The notes under the pieces: generated by a model
Database searches by the model: none
What the model was told of the DNA's origin: nothing
Seen by the model: the letters and a program-made list of their open reading frames with translations, nothing else
NCBI GenBank assembly: GCA_964424205.1
Contig: CAYRIF010000121.1
Coordinates: forward strand, 1 to 10,451
Reading direction: 5' to 3'
DNA: 10,451 bases
From: CAYRIF01 sp964424205
Lineage (GTDB): Bacteria > Bacteroidota > Bacteroidia > Cytophagales > Cyclobacteriaceae
In this document: positions 1 through 6,848 of the stretch, piece after piece
How positions within the stretch are numbered: position 1 is the stretch's first letter
How the letters are laid out: the number at the start of each line of letters is the position of its first letter
Program-made: the position numbers and the translations under genes

Positions 1-3000
1 TATGAATCAACAGTTCTTTTATCTTAATAGATTCATTGCCATAATCTTCCTTGTCATTTAGCAGCGCAGGTGAATTACATATTTGCCGTAATTTCAACAA
101 GCCTTCCAATACATACATTTTAGATTTTCCTATCCCCTCTGTGTCAATTTTACCTAACAAGTAATTTTTGTACTTATCCCGAAAGGCATTATAAACCTTT
201 TGTTGCGCTGGCTCCAATTCACAAAAAAGAACCATTTCCGTCTTTTCGGGAAGCTCCGTCGCTACCTGTTCCTTGGTTCTTCTTATCAAAAATGGCTTTA
301 TCAATTTTTTCAGTTCTGCTGTTCTGCTTTCATCTTTGTCCTTTTCTATTACTTTGGCAAAATACTCCTTAAAAAATGTTGCCGATCCCAAAAGCCCTGG
401 GTTGGCAAACGACATTTGACTATATAGGTCCATCGTACTATTTTCTACTGGCGTACCAGTCATCACCAATTTATTGTCTGCTTGCAACAACCTCACAGAT
501 TTGTACCGCTTGGAATTTGGGTTTTTAATCGCTTGAGATTCGTCTAATATCGCATAGTTAAAGCGGTACTCTTTTAGGTAATCAATATCCCTGAGCAATA
601 GACCATAAGTGATTAAAATAATATCATACGCTTTAAAATCTTTAGTATCCTTACTCCTGTTTGCCCCAGAGATGATTTTTAATTTTAGCTGTGGTGCAAA
701 TTTTTCCACTTCACTTTGCCAGTTAAATATCAACGAGGTAGGGACAACCACCAAGTTAGCTGATTTAACCCTTTGATTTTTTTGATGTTGCAGAATACAG
801 ATTACCTGCAAGGTTTTGCCCAGTCCCATGTCATCTGCCAAGCAACCCCCCATTCCAAATTCGTTCAGAAAATTCAGCCACCTAAAACCGTGTGCCTGAT
901 AATCCCGTAATTTTGCAGTAATTCCCTTTGGTTTTTTGACGTCTTTTATACTTTCAAAGGTGATGAGTTTATTCTTTTTCTCTTCTATCTCTTGACGTAA
1001 CCCTTCATCATCTATCTCATCAAAAAGTTCTTCAATAAGTGAAAAGTGGTGTTTAGATAGGTTAACACCGCTTTCATTAACGGCTCCATACCTAAAGTAA
1101 CGTTCCATTTTCTTCACCCATTCTTCAGGCAAATACCCATAGCTTCCATCACCAAGTTTAACATATGCTTCTTGTTTCAAAACAGCCTTTTTCACACTAT
1201 TTAATGACATTATTTGTGTCCCAAACGAAACCTCAATTTTTACATCAAACCAGTCAATCTCTGAGCTAATGCCAACATTAATATTGGGTTTATTCACATT
1301 GTACTTTATTTTTTTAAATTGATCATATCCAAAAACCTCTATGCTGTTTGTTTTGAATGTTTCAAAAGCATCAAGAAACCATCGCTCTTTCCCAAATTGC
1401 TCAAATGAAAGATACAAGCCATTATTTTGTCTTTGTGCTATAAATTCTGGATGCATGGCAACCATCTCATGTTGGAACGCTGTGATGATTCCTTCATTTA
1501 CATAATGGTAAGTAATGACCTCTTCCTCTTTTGTCGTAAAACCGCAGTTATCATACAATCCCAAAAGCTTATCTCCTACTGCTATCATAGGTTCAAAAAC
1601 CACAAATTCATTCACCTCAGCCATGTACACCCTTTTGGTTAACGCTGCTTCATCCAATTCTTTCTTCTCGGTAATTACCGATGGGATATCAATGACCACA
1701 TCAAATCGTTTTTGCAACGGCATGAGAAAATTAGATAAATAATTTTCTAACTCAGATTTTTGGATTCGCTGTACTGGTACCGTCATAAAATAATTGAACG
1801 CTTGCATATAATCTGCTGACTGGTGCAGGTAGTACTCACCATCCACAATAGCAAAACAAGGTGTCCCCTGAATTCTATTACTCGGTATTTTAATTTTATT
1901 TTTCCCAATTAAAACGTAACATTCTAGCTTGTAAAAATTCTCCTCTTCTGTAAATAACAACTCAATAAAAGTAGATTGAAGGTTTAATTTGATAGGCTGA
2001 AGGTTTTTCCTAGTAATCTTATACGTGTAGTCGTCGTCAATTAATCTATAAAATTTAATGCTATCATCTCGCTCAGACATCATCTTTGACAACCTACTAA
2101 GCAGTTGACTATCTCTGCTTAAATCAATATTATCTGACTCATCTGATACAAGCTGGTTGCCTAAAGCCCCAACCTTGTTCAAAGAAAGTGGTAAAACTAG
2201 CTGGTAAGTTTTGATGGCCATATCCAAAGACTGATCTACTTCACTTATATCTTCCAGGTTAAGCACCTCACTTATTCTACTAGATAACTCGCCAGATTTA
2301 TTAGGCTTCCCTGTTAATAGTTTTGTATAAACCGGTAATTCCGAGTCATCCTCTGCAAAACCAATGCCTATTGCTAGTGTTAATTTTGACGGTGGTTTGG
2401 TTGATGGTGTTAAAAGTAAAAAATCCTTGAGCGATGATTGCGCAGTCAATTTGTCAGAAAAATTTTGCAATACACTACCTTCTACTGCGGGAATCAATCC
2501 TTCTACCGTTGGTCTAATTTTAAAAACACCCTCTTCAAAATAGTGAACAAAATATTTTCGATAATCATCTTTTAACGAATACCCGTATTTGCTAAGTTCT
2601 TTTTTCCACTGCTCCCTAATATATTCTTTATTAAAGTAGTGCGGAGAAACAGCATATTGGATAAAATCTAATGCCTTAAATTGGTGTTTGCAAAGAAACT
2701 GATTGGTAGCCTCGCAATCGCAAGTAAGGGTTAAATCATCACCTTTCAATTCCACCTGTGTATTAATATATGAATCCCTCCAATAATTATCATGGTCTGC
2801 CATCGATATTACGATCTTATCTTTTGCAAGTTCCACATCCTCAGGGCTAATGGACACATAGTAATTATAAAAATCTTTAGAATGTCTACTAATTAAATCA
2901 TCGTCAATTACCAACTTAGGCATAGGTATTATATATGGTGCAGTCTTACTATATTTCTTTTTTTCTTTTGGTATACTTAGTTTTTTCTTTGGCTTTAAAT

Positions 3001-3286
3001 GTGAGACATACGAAAGCTCTTCAATTAACCGTAACACTGCCACTTGATGTTTACAGATTCCGCCCCAGTCATATGGGCAACTACAATTACTACTGAGTTT
3101 AGTTGAGTCAAGATTCGAAATATTAACACGGTAATGTTTACCGCGACTACCCAAAACCTGTGCTTTTACATGGGTAGATTTTTCATTGTACTCAAATTCT
3201 GTAATCTCAACCTGATTCGCCCGACTTTTGACTTGGCTTGTGCTATTTTCAGAAATGTACTGGGAAATGAAAGTTTTCTTTGCCAT
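1..3286 (-). CDS. SNF2-family DNA-dependent ATPase with two SWIM zinc-binding motifs (3' end outside window)
   Basis: I translated this frame by hand: it starts at the ATG at 3286-3284 and stays open for 1095 codons to the left edge, so the C-terminus is missing. Residues 68-80 (C68, C70, C78, H80) and 189-201 (C189, C191, C199, H201) both fit the SWIM pattern CxCx7CxH, a predicted Zn/DNA or protein-binding element. A long region without recognised motifs follows. The SNF2 ATPase core begins at LRDYQ (R794), with Walker A in DDMGLGKT (K824), motif II DESQ (915-918), motif III TGTP (943-946), then an RRTKEQV segment and LRQICN typical of the end of lobe 1. Motifs IV-VI lie outside the window. 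SNF2 proteins use ATP hydrolysis to translocate on or remodel protein-DNA complexes; the substrate here is unknown. The start is one base after the thrC stop, so it is probably cotranscribed with thrC. Family assignment is secure, function is not. Confidence 0.93.
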   Translation of the reverse strand, partial: MAKKTFISQYISENSTSQVKSRANQVEITEFEYNEKSTHVKAQVLGSRGKHYRVNISNLDSTKLSSNCSCPYDWGGICKHQVAVLRLIEELSYVSHLKPKKKLSIPKEKKKYSKTAPYIIPMPKLVIDDDLISRHSKDFYNYYVSISPEDVELAKDKIVISMADHDNYWRDSYINTQVELKGDDLTLTCDCEATNQFLCKHQFKALDFIQYAVSPHYFNKEYIREQWKKELSKYGYSLKDDYRKYFVHYFEEGVFKIRPTVEGLIPAVEGSVLQNFSDKLTAQSSLKDFLLLTPSTKPPSKLTLAIGIGFAEDDSELPVYTKLLTGKPNKSGELSSRISEVLNLEDISEVDQSLDMAIKTYQLVLPLSLNKVGALGNQLVSDESDNIDLSRDSQLLSRLSKMMSERDDSIKFYRLIDDDYTYKITRKNLQPIKLNLQSTFIELLFTEEENFYKLECYVLIGKNKIKIPSNRIQGTPCFAIVDGEYYLHQSADYMQAFNYFMTVPVQRIQKSELENYLSNFLMPLQKRFDVVIDIPSVITEKKELDEAALTKRVYMAEVNEFVVFEPMIAVGDKLLGLYDNCGFTTKEEEVITYHYVNEGIITAFQHEMVAMHPEFIAQRQNNGLYLSFEQFGKERWFLDAFETFKTNSIEVFGYDQFKKIKYNVNKPNINVGISSEIDWFDVKIEVSFGTQIMSLNSVKKAVLKQEAYVKLGDGSYGYLPEEWVKKMERYFRYGAVNESGVNLSKHHFSLIEELFDEIDDEGLRQEIEEKKNKLITFESIKDVKKPKGITAKLRDYQAHGFRWLNFLNEFGMGGCLADDMGLGKTLQVICILQHQKNQRVKSANLVVVPTSLIFNWQSEVEKFAPQLKLKIISGANRSKDTKDFKAYDIILITYGLLLRDIDYLKEYRFNYAILDESQAIKNPNSKRYKSVRLLQADNKLVMTGTPVENSTMDLYSQMSFANPGLLGSATFFKEYFAKVIEKDKDESRTAELKKLIKPFLIRRTKEQVATELPEKTEMVLFCELEPAQQKVYNAFRDKYKNYLLGKIDTEGIGKSKMYVLEGLLKLRQICNSPALLNDKEDYGNESIKIKELLIH

Positions 3287-3287
3287 G

Positions 3288-4610
3288 TTAGTTGATTCTA
3301 TCTGAAAAAATATTTGTAATTAAAAACCCCTTAAACCCCTCAAAGTCACTACCCAAAGAAATTGCCTGCTTCTCCCCATCCAATGCGGATTTCAAACGGT
3401 CAGGCAACTCAACTTTTTGATTGATAATAGGCTCAACGACATCCAAAAACTTGGCAGGATGTGCCGTGGAAAGGAGCACGCCACTATATGCTCCCTTGTT
3501 TTCTGCTAACCATTTTTTCAAGCCTAAATTGGCAACTGCCGTATGCGGACACATGACATAGCCTTTGTAGTCGTAAGTGCTTTTCATTATTTCTTTTGTC
3601 TCCGTATCGGTAAAGGCATAACCGCTCACCGCATTATTTAACTTTTCATATTTATTATCAAACAAAGATGACATTCTAGGAAAGTTACTAGGGTCACCCA
3701 CATCCATGGCATTAGATATGGTTTCTTTGGATGGTTTTGGCTCAAAATTTCCTGTGGCTAAATAGGTTGGGACAATATCGTTGACATTGGTCGAAGCAAT
3801 AAAATGCTCTATGGGCAAACCCATTTTTTGTGCCAATAATCCACCACTAATATTTCCAAAATTTCCACTCGGTACTGAGAAGACAATTGGTTTTCCTTGA
3901 TTTTTTAATTTGCCATAAGCGTAAAAAAAGTAAAATGATTGTGGAATCAATCGGGCAATATTAATAGAGTTTGCAGAAGAAAGATTTAGTTTTTCATTCA
4001 AGTCAGTATCTAAAAACGCCGCTTTCACCAACCGCTGACAATCATCGAAGTTACCATCAATCTCCAATGCCGTTACGTTGCCTCCTATGGTGGTCAATTG
4101 TTTTTCTTGAATCTCGCTGACTTTCCCTTTCGGATAAAGAATGGTTACCTTGATGCCTTCAACACCAAAAAACCCTTGCCCAACAGCACTGCCGGTATCT
4201 CCTGAAGTAGCTACTAGAATATTAATTTCCTGCTTCGTATTTTTTAGAAAATACGCCATCAGTCGAGACATAAACCTTGCCCCAAAATCCTTAAATGCAA
4301 AAGTAGGACCATAAAAAAGTTCTAAAACATACACATTTGGTTCTAACTCAACAAGTGGAATTTCAAAATCAAAGGCATCTTCTATTAGTTGTTTCAATGC
4401 CAATGCTTCCACCGCACCGTCAAACAATGCTGACGCAACTTCAAAAGCTATCTCTGTAAAGCTTTTTTGATCCAGCGACTCAAAAAACGACGCTGGTAGT
4501 TTTGGAATATTCACTGGCAGAAACAAGCCATTGTCAGATGGTAACCCTGTTAAAACTGCTTCTTTCAAGCTCACATTTTTTGATATCCCTTTGGTACTGT
4601 ATAATTTCAT
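3288..4610 (-). CDS. thrC: threonine synthase
   Basis: ThrC is the PLP enzyme that converts O-phospho-L-homoserine and water to L-threonine and phosphate, the last step of threonine synthesis, in the cytoplasm. The 440-aa product is of normal length for the E. coli-type class. The N-terminal MKLYST and SDNGLFLP segments are characteristic. The PLP Schiff-base lysine is K107 in GPTFAFKDFGARF. ATSGDTGSAV (134-143) and VPSGNFGN (246-253) are the substrate- and phosphate-binding loops. The start ATG overlaps the stop of the upstream ATPase gene by one base (TAATG), suggesting translational coupling, and no Shine-Dalgarno is visible. Its stop is followed after one base by the SNF2 gene. In this operon it is separated from thrB by an unrelated ATPase gene, which is unusual. 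Identification is near certain. Confidence 0.97.
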   Translation of the reverse strand: MKLYSTKGISKNVSLKEAVLTGLPSDNGLFLPVNIPKLPASFFESLDQKSFTEIAFEVASALFDGAVEALALKQLIEDAFDFEIPLVELEPNVYVLELFYGPTFAFKDFGARFMSRLMAYFLKNTKQEINILVATSGDTGSAVGQGFFGVEGIKVTILYPKGKVSEIQEKQLTTIGGNVTALEIDGNFDDCQRLVKAAFLDTDLNEKLNLSSANSINIARLIPQSFYFFYAYGKLKNQGKPIVFSVPSGNFGNISGGLLAQKMGLPIEHFIASTNVNDIVPTYLATGNFEPKPSKETISNAMDVGDPSNFPRMSSLFDNKYEKLNNAVSGYAFTDTETKEIMKSTYDYKGYVMCPHTAVANLGLKKWLAENKGAYSGVLLSTAHPAKFLDVVEPIINQKVELPDRLKSALDGEKQAISLGSDFEGFKGFLITNIFSDRIN

Positions 4611-5830
4611 TATTTTGTGTTTTTTAATTTTAATATTTCAAAACAAAATTCTTTGATATTTAGGTGTTTTATCCCCTGGTAGCTAGTTTTAGTATGTGGA
4701 TCTGCTGAAACAACCATTTTTGGATAATTGTTTTTTATTTTTTGGAGATTGCCAAACTCTCTCTTCACTGTGCTTTGCTCTTTAAGCAAATAACATACTT
4801 GTACATATAACAATTCGTTCTCTTTTTGAGCAACAAAATCAATTTCTTTGTTTCGGTCAACGCCCACTGTTATTTTGTATCCTGCTACTTTGAGATGAAT
4901 GAATACAATATTTTCCAGCATCTTTCCAATATCTATAACTTTATAACCCACTATTGAATTTCGCATTCCTACATCATTGAAATAGTATTTCTCATTTATT
5001 TCGAAAATCCTTTTCCCTTGTAAATCACTCCGTCTTACTTTATGAATAAAAATTGCATCACTAAGAAAAGAAAGATAATCTTGAATGACTGCCGAGGAAA
5101 TTTTCATATGTTGTGATTTGAGATAATCACTTATTTTTTTTGCTGAAATAATGCTTCCCGTATTATCCGCAATAAAAACTGTCAGGTTTTGTAAAAATGA
5201 GACATTGCGTATAGCATGCCTTGTTATCACATCCTTGACCACTATCGTGTTATAAAGACTCCTTAAATAATCAGAAGTCATTTCATCATTAAAATTAAGG
5301 TGCAAAAGATATGGCATCCCCCCATAAATCATATATTTATCAAACGAATCTTGATTGTACTTCAGTTGATGAAAATCTAGAAACTCCGGAAAGGTCAAGC
5401 TATAAATATTAAATTCAATATACCTGCCACTTAATAATGTGGAAAGTTCACCCGAAAGTAAACGTGCATTACTCCCACTACAATATATATCATACTTTTC
5501 TTTGGTATGAAAATGTATTAGCGCTTTTTCAAATTGTCTGATTTCTTGAATCTCATCTATAAAAAGTGCTAGGTTCTTTGATTTTTTTGACTTCTGCTCA
5601 ACATATTTTATTAAATCTTGGTAGTCATTTATAAAATCAAACTCGAAATCCTCCTTATTAATGTATATGATGTGATGCGTAAAAGCATCGCTACTCGTAA
5701 TCAATGCCATTATTTGTTTAAGAATGTGGCTTTTCCCTGTTCTTCTTTGTCCAACAATTACTTTTATTAAATGCTTATCAATAAAAGGAATTATTCTATC
5801 CAAATAGATATTTCTTTTTATGCTATTCAT
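4610..5830 (-). CDS. AAA-family ATPase with C-terminal DUF4143 domain
   Basis: The 406-aa protein has the layout of the AAA_14/DUF4143 family. An N-terminal P-loop domain carries Walker A GQRRTGKS (27-34), Walker B LALFIDEIQ (87-95, D92/E93) and a CSGSNARLL segment (117-125). A central winged-helix-like region follows. The C-terminal DUF4143 part contains LENIVF (305-310), KEIDFVA (328-334) and VQVCYLL (343-349), an arrangement resembling the PD-(D/E)xK nuclease fold. These proteins are common, patchily distributed accessory ATPases whose cellular role is not established; the nuclease reading is inference from the E/EID/QVC pattern. The gene sits between thrB and thrC, with an 88-base spacer upstream and a one-base overlap with thrC downstream. 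Three 60-base lines I counted by eye (from 5041, 5341 and 5581) contained 18, 23 and 15 G+C, against 29 and 31 in two thrA lines (8401, 8701), hinting at foreign origin. Membership in the threonine pathway is unlikely. Confidence 0.92.
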   Translation of the reverse strand: MNSIKRNIYLDRIIPFIDKHLIKVIVGQRRTGKSHILKQIMALITSSDAFTHHIIYINKEDFEFDFINDYQDLIKYVEQKSKKSKNLALFIDEIQEIRQFEKALIHFHTKEKYDIYCSGSNARLLSGELSTLLSGRYIEFNIYSLTFPEFLDFHQLKYNQDSFDKYMIYGGMPYLLHLNFNDEMTSDYLRSLYNTIVVKDVITRHAIRNVSFLQNLTVFIADNTGSIISAKKISDYLKSQHMKISSAVIQDYLSFLSDAIFIHKVRRSDLQGKRIFEINEKYYFNDVGMRNSIVGYKVIDIGKMLENIVFIHLKVAGYKITVGVDRNKEIDFVAQKENELLYVQVCYLLKEQSTVKREFGNLQKIKNNYPKMVVSADPHTKTSYQGIKHLNIKEFCFEILKLKNTK

Positions 5831-5918
5831 TGATTTATATCTTAACGATATGTAAATATAAACAAATAAATCATTTACACATTAACAATTTACAATAATA
5901 TTAAATCACTCCTTGGTT
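5831..5918 (-). promoter_or_regulatory. AT-rich thrB-ATPase spacer with a possible Bacteroidota-type promoter
   Basis: This is the only gap of any size inside the operon; the other junctions are overlaps or one base. On the minus strand it contains TTTATTTG (5870-5863), a near match to the Bacteroidota -7 element TAnnTTTG. TTG lies 22 bases upstream (5895-5893), with another TTG 15 bases upstream (5888-5886). The first spacing is within the range reported for Bacteroidota promoters. If real, it would drive the ATPase, thrC and the SNF2 gene independently of the thr attenuator. In such AT-rich DNA a chance match is easy, and no terminator-like hairpin was seen here. Confidence 0.3.
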
Positions 5919-6848
5919 TTAATCTAAAACAATCGCCCCTTGTTGGTTGATTCGGGAGCAATAAATATTACTGGTTATTCCTTTTGTCAAAAATGCTTCT
6001 TGCATAGCATCTCCAACCTTTTGAGCCGTTTGCTCATCCTGATTAAATGTAAAAATAGCTGGTCCTGAACCTGAAATGCCACAGCCAATCGCTCCAGTAT
6101 CAAGTGCGGCTTGTTTTACCACATCATAGCCATTCAGTAATTTTGCCCTCACGGGTTCAATAATTACATCCTTCATTGACCTGCCAATGAGTCCATAATC
6201 TTCGGTAATAAGACCAGCGATTAGACCTCCCACATTCCCCCATTGCTGGATGGCTTTTTTTAATGCTACCTCTTTACTCAACAACCCTCTCGCCTCCTTG
6301 GTATTAATCTCAATTGCAGGATGTACTACGCTCACCCACATATTTTCAGGTGTTGTAATTTTGACAACATCCACAGGGTTATAGCCTCGTATCAACCTAA
6401 ACCCTCCCAAAAGTGCTGGTGCCACATTATCAGCATGGTAATCTCCACTTGCCAGCTTTTCCCCTTCCATTGCAAAAGGCAATAATTCATCTTTCCTCAG
6501 TTTTCCTCCCAACAATTCATTCGCTGCGAAAACACCCGCCACAGCACTGGCAGCACTAGAACCCAAGCCACTTCCAAGGGGCATTTTTTTATGCAGATAA
6601 ACATCCAGTCCAATATTTTCGCCCACGTGATTTAGATAACTTTGGATGGCAACCGTTGCGGTATTATTACCAACATCATTTGATAGCTTCCCTTCTTCTC
6701 CTGTAATCTCTTGGATGACAATGCCCCTTCCATTTCTTTTTTTAAGAATAATTTCATCTCCTGGATTATCAAGGGCAAAGCCCATGACATCAAATCCACA
6801 CGACACGTTGGCAACTGTCGCCGGTGCAAAAACTTTAATACTTTCCAT
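5919..6848 (-). CDS. thrB: homoserine kinase (GHMP family)
   Basis: ThrB phosphorylates L-homoserine with ATP to O-phosphohomoserine, the substrate of ThrC. The 309-aa length matches bacterial homoserine kinases. The N-terminus has the APATVANVSCGFDVMGFAL segment (8-26) typical of GHMP kinases of this branch. The ATP-binding loop PLGSGLGSSAAS is at 90-101, and the C-terminal GHMP motif GISGSGPA is at 257-264. The start ATG lies inside the end of thrA, a 14-base overlap (6835-6848). Translation therefore probably depends on ribosomes finishing thrA, and no Shine-Dalgarno is needed or seen. It acts in the cytoplasm and is controlled with thrA by the upstream attenuator. Next downstream is the inserted ATPase gene rather than thrC. 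All recognisable family motifs are intact. Confidence 0.97.
   Translation of the reverse strand: MESIKVFAPATVANVSCGFDVMGFALDNPGDEIILKKRNGRGIVIQEITGEEGKLSNDVGNNTATVAIQSYLNHVGENIGLDVYLHKKMPLGSGLGSSAASAVAGVFAANELLGGKLRKDELLPFAMEGEKLASGDYHADNVAPALLGGFRLIRGYNPVDVVKITTPENMWVSVVHPAIEINTKEARGLLSKEVALKKAIQQWGNVGGLIAGLITEDYGLIGRSMKDVIIEPVRAKLLNGYDVVKQAALDTGAIGCGISGSGPAIFTFNQDEQTAQKVGDAMQEAFLTKGITSNIYCSRINQQGAIVLD

Noticed and set aside
200..1742. Plus-strand ORFs of 71-75 aa at the left of the window
   Set aside because: All lie antisense to the continuous SNF2 frame, which carries the recognisable motifs.
6632..6829. 65-aa minus-strand ORF inside thrB
   Set aside because: It is an out-of-frame shadow of the homoserine kinase N-terminal coding sequence.
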